A stretch of 64,000 nucleotides of DNA from Protopterus annectens. Taxonomy: Eukaryota > Chordata > Ceratodontiformes > Protopteridae. How positions within the stretch are numbered: position 1 is the first letter of the stretch; each line of letters starts with the position of its first letter. The position numbers and the translations under genes are program-made. Below, in pieces: positions 1 to 10,390 of the stretch. The stretch covers positions 1,487,544,851 through 1,487,608,850 of the forward strand of contig NC_056745.1 of NCBI RefSeq assembly GCF_019279795.1, written 5' to 3'. Below the pieces are notes generated by a model, which had not been told where the DNA came from, made no database searches, and was given only the letters and a program-made list of their open reading frames with translations.

Positions 1-290
1 TCATGAAACTGTTTTGGAAATGCTTTTGAAACAACGATCATATAGTTGACTTTTTAACTAGTGATCTTGAAGCTTCACAGAATGGGTTTGCTGATATTTA
101 ATTGTTTAAATAGATAATTGATGATGCTAATTAGCATTTCATTTGATATTTAAGGATGAAGATTTTTAATACATTTAGATCTGAAGAAGCGTACAGTTTG
201 TACGCGAAAGCGCTTATCGTTTCCTATGTTCTTGTACTAAATAAAGAGAAGTGTTTGCTGCATCATCGTGGTGGTCTTCATACTTGGTTT
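1..290 (+). mobile_element. 3' tail of a Penelope-like element (copy A)
   Basis: Non-coding sequence that enters from the left edge. It is assigned to a Penelope-like element because 175-275 aligns by eye with the 3' tail of the PLE at 16,359-19,054 (read on its minus strand). Shared pieces are GATCTGAAGAAGC, a short hairpin, GCGAAAGCGCT or GTGAAAGCGCT, then AATAAAGAG and a CGTGGTG-like end. No coding part of this copy is visible, so its 5' side lies outside the window or was never copied. The right end is uncertain: 290-362 matches neither the PLE tail nor the satellite that follows. The assignment rests on similarity between tails inside this window. Confidence 0.55.
178..218 (+). ncRNA. 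Hammerhead-ribozyme-like motif in PLE tail A
   Basis: Parts in order: GAT (178-180, 5' strand of stem I), CTGAAGA (181-187, fits the C3-U-G-A-N-G-A9 core), one extra A (188), GCGTAC (189-194), loop AGTTT, GTACGC (200-205), GAA (206-208, core G12-A14), A-GCGC-T (209-214, a short self-complementary stem III as in PLE hammerheads), T215 (H17, the expected cleavage position), and ATC (216-218), which pairs with GAT. Hammerheads with very short stem III are known in PLEs and are thought to act as dimers. The extra A between core and stem II departs from the canonical junction, so activity is uncertain. Confidence 0.5.
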
Positions 291-362
291 ATCTACTACG
301 TCTGTCTTGAATTTAGTAAGGAAGACCTTTGGGAGCTAGCTGAAGTTGTGTATTTTCCACAT

Positions 363-1428
363 GTAGGTAATGTAACAATGTAACAGCTCCCAGCCCAGGA
401 GCACTGTCTGGTTAAGTGACTTACTCCGAGTTACACAGTTAGGTAATGGAAAAATGTGATAACTCCCAGTCCAGGAGCACTGTCTCATTAAGTGACTTAC
501 TCAGAGTTACACAGTTAGGTAATGTAACAATGTAACAGCTCCCAGCACAAAAGCACTGTCTGGTTACATGACTTACTCAGAGTCACACAATAAGGTAATG
601 TAACAATGTAAAAGCTCTCAGCCCGGGAGCACTGTATACTCAGAGTCACATAGTTAGGTATTGTAACACTGTAACAGCTCCCAAGACATTGGGGTGGCCT
701 AATGGTTAAGGTGTTTGCCTTATAAACACAAGGTACATGGTTTGAATCTCACAAGGGATAATTGGCTAGGCTTAAAATGGCTTGCAAGAGCAGTTAGCTT
801 AGTACTAATCTATGTAGATGTAGATATGTAGATTCCAGGAAGAATGTCTGGTTAAGTAACTTACTCAGAGTTTAACAGTTAGGTAATGTAACAATGTAAC
901 AGCTCCCAGCCCCGGAGCTCTGCCTGATTAAGTGACTTACTCAGAGTCACACAGTTAGGTAATGTAACAATGTAACAGCTCCCGGCCCAGGAGCACTTCC
1001 TGGTTAAGTGACTTAATCAGAGTTTCACAGTTAGGTAATGTAACAATGTAACAGCTCGCAGCATGGGAGTACTGTCTGGTTATGTGACTTACTCAGAGTC
1101 ACACATTTGGTAATGTAACAATGTATCAACTCCCAGCCTGGGAGCTCTGTCTGGTTAAGTGACTTACTCAGAGTCACACAGTTAGCTAATGTAACAATGT
1201 AACAGCTCCCAGCCCGGGAGCACTGTCTGTATAAGTGACTTACTCAGAGTCACACAGTTATAAAATGCTACAATTTAACAGCTCCCAGAAAAGGAGCACT
1301 CTCTGGTTAAGTGACTTACTCAGAGTCAAACAGTAAGATAATGTAGCAATGTAACAACTCCCAGCCCAGGAGTACTGTCAGGTTAAGTAACTTACTCAGA
1401 GTTACACAGTTAGGTAATGTAACAGTGT
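363..1428. repeat. 76-bp satellite, left segment
   Basis: About 12 tandem units of about 76 bp. Each unit carries GTAACAGCTCCCAGCCCAGG, then AGCACTGTCTGGTTAAGTG, then ACTTACTCAGAGT, then CACAGTTAGGTAATG before the next unit. Units differ at scattered positions and by small indels. The left border is abrupt at about 363 in unrelated sequence. The segment is split by a tRNA-SINE at 688-833 and ends where the CR1 LINE begins. Orientation matches the rest of the array. Confidence 0.97.
688..833 (+). mobile_element. tRNA-derived SINE inserted in the satellite
   Basis: An insert of about 146 bp with an internal pol III promoter. The A box TGGCCTAATGG is at 695-705 and the B box GGTTTGAATCTC at 739-750. 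The spacing is 44 bases from start to start, as in an ordinary class I tRNA. The 3' part (about 760-833) is not tRNA-like and ends in short repeats of the form TGTAGATGTAGATATGTAGAT-like tail, resembling SINE tails built of short tandem repeats. The flanks are satellite, interrupted in the middle of a unit. It is not a functional tRNA gene: the cloverleaf is not maintained and a long tail follows. Confidence 0.8.
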
Positions 1429-2769
1429 TTCATAGTTTCATAGTATACTACTAGGCTATCTGCCCTGGGGCATTTGTAAGCCTAGCCATAGTGATGTGGC
1501 ATTTGCCACCCCATGAAATGGTACAAAAATGTACAGAATAAATTAAGAATACTGTGTCTTGTAGTGACACAATGAAGGTCCCCTTATATAGTAGAATTAG
1601 TTTACTGTGCCCCTGTCTAGCAGTGACACAGATGTGACCCCTGGGTTAAACTTACGATCTCCCATCCACTCATCAAGATTTCTCTTGAAGAGAGTCAGTG
1701 AGGGGCTCTGCCTAATACGAACTGGGATCTTGTTCCAAAGCATGGGAAGCCTCTGGGTTATGAATCTATCCCTCCAGCATGTCCTATTCATACTTGTGCC
1801 GAGGTTTAAGTCTTTAGCTCTCGTGGTCCTGATGGACTTGGATTTTTTGAGGTGGAGCATGTCCATCAGATCCTGATTGGACATGGCCTTGTACGTCAGG
1901 CAGAGATCACCTCTGAGCAGGCGGTAGGATACTGAATAGAGCTGAAGTTTTTTTAGTCTGGCAGAATAAGACATATGTTGGAGACCCTTGATCCTCTTGG
2001 TGAGGTACTTTTGTGGTCTCTCCAGCTGTAGCAAATGCTGGGTGAGGTATATACCAAACGGGGCATTGTACTCAATCATGTGTCTGATGAGGGAGGAATA
2101 CAGGGGTACAATAACATCCTTGTATCTGGATGTGAATCCCTTCATGATGAGGTGTGCAAGGTAGAATGTTTTTCTAACCACTTTGGCAACGTGGGTATCA
2201 AATGAGAGGTCGCTGTCGACTTGGGTCCCTAGGTCTCTGATTACTTTTTCAGTACTCAGTGGGTTGTTGTCTATGTGATAATTTGTGGGTACTTTGTTTT
2301 TCCCAAAGGGGATGACTATACATTTTTTGGCATTTAGTTTAAGGCCGTGACTCCGGCACCAGTTGTCCGCTTCTGTGAGGCCTTTGTAGGATGTGTGTCT
2401 GCTGGTGTATCGACTATGGTGCCTAGTTTGCAGTCATCTGTGAACTTTGTCAGCCACAGCCCTCCCATGTTTGCTTTAACATCTGAGAAATAAATGCCGA
2501 ACAAGAGGGGTCCCAGGACAGATCCCTGTGGGACACCACTTGTGACTGGCTTTGAGTCTGTCATTGCTCCAGCGATTTTAACTTTATGGGTTCTGTCCTT
2601 TAGCCAGTTTGCAACCCATCTAGTGACATAAGAGTTTATATTTAAGCTGTTGAGCTTATCTATGATGCCTGAGTGGGGTATTGTGTCGAAGGCCTTAGCC
2701 AAGTCCAGGTATGCTGTATGGACTGCTTTGCCCTTGTCAATGGCTCTAGTGACTGTTTCAAAAAAGTCA
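1429..2769 (-). mobile_element. CR1-clade LINE, 3' part, inserted in the satellite
   Basis: On the minus strand the coding region runs from the assembly gap to about 1,597, followed by a 3' UTR of roughly 170 bp. The element ends at the satellite with two 8-bp repeats, read as CTATGAAACTATGAAA on the minus strand. Short 8-bp tandem repeats in place of poly(A) are the hallmark of CR1 3' ends. The protein is clearly CR1-like (next entry). The 5' end is hidden in the gap 2,770-3,269, beyond which satellite resumes. The insertion is therefore at least 1.34 kb and at most about 1.84 kb if the gap size is real, and it is strongly 5'-truncated compared with a full CR1 of several kb. Confidence 0.9.
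1597..2769 (-). pseudogene. CR1 reverse transcriptase fragment (RT to C-terminus)
   Basis: This codes for the catalytic half of a CR1 ORF2 protein, which makes cDNA at the nicked target site. Reading from the gap on the minus strand, AKAFDTIPHSGIIDKL is RT motif A. SGVPQGSVLGPLLFGIYFSDV follows as the motif B region. The catalytic motif reads LTKFTDDCKLG, where CR1 normally has FADD. The thumb and C-terminal region follow: RPQKYLTKRIKGLQHMSY and a closing WNKIPVRIRQSPSL segment typical of CR1/L2 proteins. The first part is open from the gap to about 2,390 and the second from about 2,400 to the stop at 1,597. A single frameshift near 2,390 separates them, so this copy is dead. The endonuclease domain is absent or lies in the gap. 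Clade assignment to CR1 is confident; the family name is unknown. Confidence 0.88.
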
Positions 2770-3269
2770 NNNNNNNNNNNNNNNNNNNNNNNNNNNNNNN
2801 NNNNNNNNNNNNNNNNNNNNNNNNNNNNNNNNNNNNNNNNNNNNNNNNNNNNNNNNNNNNNNNNNNNNNNNNNNNNNNNNNNNNNNNNNNNNNNNNNNNN
2901 NNNNNNNNNNNNNNNNNNNNNNNNNNNNNNNNNNNNNNNNNNNNNNNNNNNNNNNNNNNNNNNNNNNNNNNNNNNNNNNNNNNNNNNNNNNNNNNNNNNN
3001 NNNNNNNNNNNNNNNNNNNNNNNNNNNNNNNNNNNNNNNNNNNNNNNNNNNNNNNNNNNNNNNNNNNNNNNNNNNNNNNNNNNNNNNNNNNNNNNNNNNN
3101 NNNNNNNNNNNNNNNNNNNNNNNNNNNNNNNNNNNNNNNNNNNNNNNNNNNNNNNNNNNNNNNNNNNNNNNNNNNNNNNNNNNNNNNNNNNNNNNNNNNN
3201 NNNNNNNNNNNNNNNNNNNNNNNNNNNNNNNNNNNNNNNNNNNNNNNNNNNNNNNNNNNNNNNNNNNNN
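2770..3269. other. Assembly gap, exactly 500 N
   Basis: Five hundred unknown bases, a round number that suggests a placeholder. The left side is CR1 reverse transcriptase and the right side is satellite, so the 5' junction of the CR1 insertion and its target-site duplication are hidden here. Open frames that cross the gap are artefacts. Confidence 1.
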
Positions 3270-4090
3270 CAGTTAGGTAATGTAACAATGTAACAGCTCC
3301 TAGCCCAGGAGTACTGTCTCGTTAAGTGGCATACTCAGAGACACCCAGTTAGGTAATGTAACAGTGTAACAGCTCCCAGCCTAAGAGTGCTGTCTGGTTA
3401 AGTGACTTACTCAGAATCAGACAGTTAGGTAATATAACAATGTAACATCTCCCAGCCCAGGAACACTGTCTGGTTAAGTGATTTGCTCAGAGTTACACAG
3501 TTACGTAATATAACAAAGTAACAGCTCCCAGCCCAGGATCAGTGTCTGGTTAAGTGACATGCTTAGAGTCACACAGTTAGGCAATGTAACAATGTAACAG
3601 CTCCCAGCCCAGGAGCACTATCTAGTTAAGTGACTTAATCAGAGACACACAGTTAGATAATGTAACAATGTAACAGCTCCCAACCCAGGCACTGTCTCGT
3701 TAAGTGAATTACTCATATTTACTCAGTTAGGTAATGTAACTATGTAACAGCTCCCAGGCCAGGCACTGTCTGGTTAAGTGACTTACTCATAGTCACAAAG
3801 TTAGTTGATGTAACAATGTAACAACTCACAGCCCAAGAGATGTGTGTGGTTAGGTGATATACTCAGAGTCACAAAGTTGGGTAATGTAACAATGTAACCT
3901 CTCCCAGTCCAAGAGAACTGTCAGGTTAAGTGACATGCTCAGAGTCACACAGCTAGGTAATGTAACAATGTAACAACTCCCAGCCCAGGAGCTCCGTCTG
4001 GTTAAGTGACTTACTCACAGCTACACAGTTATGTAATGTAACAATATAACAGCTCCCAGCCCAGGAGTGCTGTCTGGTTAAGTATCTTAC

Positions 4091-7000
4091 TCAGAGTCAC
4101 AGAGTTAGGTAACATAACAATGTAACAGCTCCCAGACAAGGAGCACTATCTGGTTAAGTGACATGCTCAGAGTTACACAGTTTGGTAATGTAGCAATGTA
4201 ACAGCTCCCAGACCAGGCCACTTTCATGTTAAATGATTTACTCAGAGTTATACAGTTAGGTAATATAACAATGTATCAGCTCCCAACCCAGGAGAACTCT
4301 CTGGTTAAGTGACTTACTCAGAGAGACACAGTTAGGTAATTTAACAATGTAACGGCTCCCTGCCAGGAGCACTGTTTTCTTAACTGACTTACTCAGAGTC
4401 ACACAGTTTGGTAATGTGAGAATGTAACGGCTCCCTGCCCAGGAGCACTGTCTGGTTAAGTGACATGTTCAAAGTTACACCGTTAGGTAATGTAACAATG
4501 TAACAGCTCCCAGCCCAGGAGTGCTGCCTGGTTAAGTGACATGCTCAGAGTCACACTGTTAGGTAAAATAGCAATGTAACAGCTCCCAGGCCAAGAGCTC
4601 TGTCTGGTTAAGTGACATACTCAGAGTTACGCTGTTAGGTAATGTAAGAATATAGCAGCACCAAGCCCAGGAGCACTGTATGGTTAAACGGCTAACTGAG
4701 AGTTACACAGTTAGGTAATATAACAATGTAACAGCTCCCAGCAAAGGAGACTGTCTGGGTAAGTGACTTGGTCAGAGTTACACAGTTAGGTAATGTAACA
4801 ATGTAACAGCTCCAAGACCAGGAGCACTGTCTGGTTAAGTGACATACTCAGAGTTACAGAGTTAGGTAATGTAACAATGTAACTACTCCCAGAACAGGAG
4901 CAGTGTCTGGTTAAGTGATTTACTCTGAGTCACACATTTAGGTAATGTAACAATGTAACAGTTCCTAGCCCAGGAGCACTGTCTCATTAAGTGGCATACT
5001 CAGAGACACCCAGTTAGGTAATGTAACAGTGTAACAGCTCCCAGCCTAAGAGTGCTGTCTGGTTAAGTGACTTACTCAGAATAACACAGTTAGGTAATGT
5101 AACAATGTAATAGTTCCCAGCCCAGGAGCACTGTCTGGTTAAGTGACATGCTCAGAGTCACACAGTTAGGTAATGTAACAATGTAACAGCTCCCAGCCCA
5201 GGCACTGTCTCGTTAAGTGAATTACTCAGATTTACTCAGTTAGGTAATGTAACAATGTAACAGCTCCCAGGCCAGGCACTGTCTGGTTAAGTGACTTACT
5301 CATAGTCACAAAGTTAGTTGATGTAACAATGTAACAACTCACAGCCCAAGAGATGTGTCTGGTTAGGTGATATACTCAGAGTCACAAAGTTGGGTAATGT
5401 AACAATGTAACCTCACCCAGTCCAAGAGAACTGTCAGGTTAAGTGACATGCTCATAGCCACACAGTTAGGTAATGTAACAATGTAACAACTCCCAGCCCA
5501 GGAGCACTGTCTGGTTAAGTGACTTACTCACAGCTACATAGTTTTGTAATGTAACAATGTAACAGCTCCCAGCCCAGGAGTGCTGTCTGGTTAAGTATCT
5601 TACTCATAGTCACAGAGTTAGGTAATATAACAATGTAACAGCTCCCAGCCCAGGAGCACTATCTGGTTTTGTGACATGCTCAGAGTTACACAGTTTGATA
5701 ATGTAGCAATGTAACAGCTCCCAGACCAGGCCACTTTCCTGTTAAATGATTTACTCAGAGTTATACAGTTAGGTAATATAACAATGTATCAGCTCCCAAC
5801 CCAGGAGAACTCTCTGGTTAAGTGACTTACTCAGAGAGACACAGTTATGTAATTTAACAATGTAACGGCTCCTTGCCAGGAGCACTGTTTTCTTAACTGA
5901 CTTACTCAGTCACACAGTTTGGTAATGTAACAATGTAACAGCTCTCAGCCCAGGATCAATGTCTGGTTAAGTGACATGCTCAGACTTACACAATTAGGTA
6001 ATTTAACAATTTAACAGTTCCCAATCCAGGCACTGTCTAGGTAAGTGACTTACTCAGAGTTTCACAGTTAGGCAATGTAACAATGTAACAGCTCTCTGCC
6101 CAGGCACTAGCTGGTTGTGTGACATACTCAGAGACACACAGTTACTTAATGTAACAATGTAACAGCTCCCAGCCCAGGCACAGTCTGGTTAAGTGACATA
6201 CTCAGAGTTGCATAGTTAGGCAATGTAACAATTTAACTGCTCCCAGAACAGGAGCACTGCCTGGTTAACTGACTTACTCTGAGTCACACAGTTAGGTAAT
6301 GTAACAAGTTAGCAGCTCCCAGCCCAGGAGCACTGTCTCATTAAGTGGCATACTCAGACACTCAGTTAGGTAATGTAACAATGTAACAGCCCCAGCCTAG
6401 GAGTGCTGACTGGTTTAGTGACTTACTCAGAATCACACAGTTAGGTAATGTAACAATGTAATAGCTCCCAGCCCAGGAGCACTGCCAGGTTAAGTGAAAT
6501 GCTCAGAGTTACACAGTTAGGTAATGTAACAATGTAACAGCTCCCAGCCCAGGAGCACTGCCTGGTTTTGTGACTTACTCAGTGTCACACACTTAGGTAA
6601 TGTAACAACATAAAAGCTCCCAGCCCAAAAGTGCAGTCTAGTTAAGTGACATGCTCATAGTCACACAGTTAGGTAACATAACAATTTGACAGCTCCCAGC
6701 CCAGGAGCACTGTCTGGTTAAGTTACTTACTCAGAATTACACCGTTAGGTAATGTAACAATGTAACAGCTCCCAGCACAGGCACAGTCTGGTTAAGTGGC
6801 TTACTCACAGTCACACAGTTAGTTAATGTAACCATGTAACAGCTCCCAGCCCAAGTGAGGTGTCCGATTAAGTGACATGCTCAGAGTAACACAGTTACGT
6901 AATGTAACAAGGAGTGCTGTCTGGTTAAGTGACATGCTCAAAGTCACACAGTTAGGTAATGTAACAATGTAACAGTTCTCAGCCCAGGAGGACCGTCTGG

Positions 7001-7280
7001 TTAAGTGACATGCTCAGAGTGACACAGTTAAGAAATGCAACAATGTAACAGCTCCAAGCCTAGGAGCACTGTCTGGTTAAGTGACATGCTCAGAGTCACA
7101 CAGTTAGGTAATGTAACAATGTAACAGTTCTCAGCCCAGGAGGACGGTCTGGTTAAGTGACATGCTCAGAGTTACACAGTTAGGTAATGTAACAATGTAA
7201 CAGCTCCCAGCCCAGGAGCACTGTCTGGTTAAGTGACTTACTCAGAGACACACAGTTAGATAATGTAGCAGCTCCCAGCC
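4091..7280. repeat. 3.2-kb satellite block, first copy
   Basis: A run of variant units that recurs at 10,381-13,570 with an offset of about 6,288-6,290 bp. Anchors are CCCAGACAAGGAGCACTATC (4,130s and 10,420s), CAGCTCCAAGACCAGGAGC (about 4,807 and 11,095) and CGTAATGTAACAAGGAGTGC (6,896 and 13,185). By eye the copies differ at few positions, so the duplication is much younger than the divergence between neighbouring units. Confidence 0.85.
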
Positions 7281-8469
7281 CATGAGAGCTGTCTGGTTAA
7301 GTGACATACTCAGAGTTACACAGGTAGGTAATGTAACAATGTAACAGCTCCCATCCCAAGAGTGCTGTCTGGTTAAGTGTCTTACTCAGAGTCACAGAGT
7401 TAGGTAATGTAACAATGTAACAGCTCCAAGACCAGGAGCACTATCTGGTTAAGTGACATGCTCAGAGTTACACAGTTTGGTAATGTAACAATGTAATAGC
7501 TCCCAGATCTGGCCACTGTTCTGGTAAATGACTTACTCAGAGTTACACAGTTAGGTAACATAACAATGTATCAGCTCTCAACCCTGGAGAACACTCTGGT
7601 TAAGTGACTTACTCAGAGAGACACAGTTAGGTATTTTAACAGTGTAATGGCTCCCAGCCAGGAGCACTGTTTTGTTAACTGAATTATTCAGAGTCACACA
7701 GTTTGGTAATGTAACAATGAACAGCTTCCTGCCCAGGAGCACTGTCTGGTTAAGTGACTTGCTGAAAGTTACACAGTTAGGTAATGTAACAATGTAACAG
7801 CTCCCAGCCCATGAGTGCTGTCTGGTTAAGTGACATTCTCTGAGTCACACAGTTAGGTAATATAACAATGTAACAGCTCCCAGCCCAGGAGCTCTGTCTG
7901 GTTAAGTGACATGCTCAGAGTTACACAGTTAGGTAATGTAACAATGTAACAGCTCCAAGCCCAGGAGCACTGTCTGGTTAAGTGACTTACTCAGAGTTAC
8001 ACAGTTAGGTAATGTAACAATGTAACAGCTCCCAGCCCAGGAGCACTGTCTGGTTAAGTGACATACTCAGAGTTACACAGTTAGGTAATGTAACAATGTA
8101 ACAGCTCCCAGCCCAGGAGCACTGTCTGGTTAAGTGACATGCTCAGAGTCACACAGTTAGGTAATGTAACAATGTAACAGCTCCCAGCCCAGGAGCACTG
8201 TCTGGTTAAGTGACTTACTCAGAGTTACACAGTTAGGTAATGTAACAATGTAACAGCTCCCAGCCCAGGAGCACTGTCTGGTTAAGTGACTTACTCAGAG
8301 TTACACAGATAAGTAATGTAGCAATGTAACAACTCTCAGCCCAGGCACTGTCTGGTTAAGTGAATTTCTCAGAGTCACAAAGTTAGGTACTGTAACAATC
8401 TAACAGCTCCCAGCCCAAGATAACTGTCTGGTTAAAAGACTTACTCAGAGTCACACAGTTAGGTAATGT

Positions 8470-10390
8470 AACAATGTAACAACTCCCAGCCCAGGAGCAC
8501 TGTCTGGTTAAGTGACTTACTCACAGCTACATAGTTTTGTAATGTAACAATGTAACAGCTCCCAGCCCAGGAGTGCTGTCTGGTTAAGTATCTTACTCAT
8601 AGTCACAGAGTTAGGTAATATAACAATGTAACAGCTCCCAGCCCAGGAGCACTATCTGGTTTTGTGACATGCTCAGAGTTACACAGTTTGATAATGTAGC
8701 AATGTAACAGCTCCCAGACCAGGCCACTTTCCTGTTAAATGATTTACTCAGAGTTATACAGTTAGGTAATATAACAATGTATCAGCTCCCAACCCAGGAG
8801 AACTCTCTGGTTAAGTGACTTACTCAGAGAGACACAGTTATGTAATTTAACAATGTAACGGCTCCTTGCCAGGAGCACTGTTTTCTTAACTGACTTACTC
8901 AGTCACACAGTTTGGTAATGTAACAATGTAACAGCTCTCAGCCCAGGATCAATGTCTGGTTAAGTGACATGCTCAGACTTACACAATTAGGTAATTTAAC
9001 AATTTAACAGTTCCCAATCCAGGCACTGTCTAGGTAAGTGACTTACTCAGAGTTTCACAGTTAGGCAATGTAACAATGTAACAGCTCTCTGCCCAGGCAC
9101 TAGCTGGTTGTGTGACATACTCAGAGACACACAGTTACTTAATGTAACAATGTAACAGCTCCCAGCCCAGGCACAGTCTGGTTAAGTGACATACTCAGAG
9201 TTGCATAGTTAGGCAATGTAACAATTTAACTGCTCCCAGAACAGGAGCACTGCCTGGTTAACTGACTTACTCTGAGTCACACAGTTAGGTAATGTAACAA
9301 TTTAGCAGCTCCCAGCCCAGGAGCACTGTCTCATTAAGTGGCATACTCAGACACTCAGTTAGGTAATGTAACAATGTAACAGCCCCAGCCTAGGAGTGCT
9401 GACTGGTTTAGTGACTTACTCAGAATCACACAGTTAGGTAATGTAACAATGTAATAGCTCCCAGCCCAGGAGCACTGCCAGGTTAAGTGAAATGCTCAGA
9501 GTTACACAGTTAGGTAATGTAACAATGTAACAGCTCCCAGCCCAGGAGCACTGCCTGGTTTTGTGACTTACTCAGTGTCACACACTTAGGTAATGTAACA
9601 ACATAAAAGCTCCCAGCCCAAAAGTGCAGTCTAGTTAAGTGACATGCTCATAGTCACACAGTTAGGTAACATAACAATTTGACAGCTCCCAGCCCAGGAG
9701 CACTGTCTGGTTAAGTTACTTACTCAGAATTACACCGTTAGGTAATGTAACAATGTAACAGCTCCCAGCACAGGCACAGTCTGGTTAAGTGGCTTACTCA
9801 CAGTCACACAGTTAGTTAATGTAACCATGTAACAGCTCCCAGCCCAAGTGAGGTGTCCGATTAAGTGACATGCTCAGAGTAACACAGTTACGTAATGTAA
9901 CCAGGAGTGCTGTCTGGTTAAGTGACATGCTCAAAGTCACACAGTTAGGTAATGTAACAATGTAACAGTTCTCAGCCCAGGAGGACCGTCTGGTTAAGTG
10001 ACATGCTCAGAGTGACACAGTTAAGAAATGCAACAATGTAACAGCTCCAAGCCTAGGAGCACTGTCTGGTTAAGTGACATGCTCAGAGTCACACAGTTAG
10101 GTAATGTAACAATGTAACAGTTCTCAGCCCAGGAGGACGGTCTGGTTAAGTGACATGCTCAGAGTTACACAGTTAGGTAATGTAACAATGTAACAGCTCC
10201 CAGCCCAGGAGCACTGTCTGGTTAAGTGACTTACTCAGAGACACACAGTTAGATAATGTAGCAGCTCCCAGCCCAGGAGAGCTGTCTGGTTAAGTGACAT
10301 GCTCAGAGTTACACAGGTAGGTAATGTAACAATGTAACAGCTCCCATCCCAAGAGTGCTGTCTGGTTAAGTGTCTTACTCAGAGTCACAG
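8470..10390. repeat. 1.9-kb satellite sub-block, middle copy
   Basis: Matches 5,478-7,400 with an offset of 2,993 bp, and again 11,766-13,570 with an offset of about 3,295 bp, giving three copies in 8 kb. A shared anchor is CAGCTACATAGTTTTGTAAT at 5,531 and 8,524 (CAGCTACATAGTTATG at 11,819). A more diverged and rearranged version is recognisable at about 23,220-24,960. Confidence 0.85.

Noticed and set aside
688-760. A genuine tRNA gene
   Set aside because: A and B boxes are present, but the cloverleaf is not maintained, the segment has a SINE-type tail and it is inserted in satellite.
2650-3293. Long open frames across 2,650-3,293 and 26,630-27,217
   Set aside because: They are open only because N runs contain no stops.
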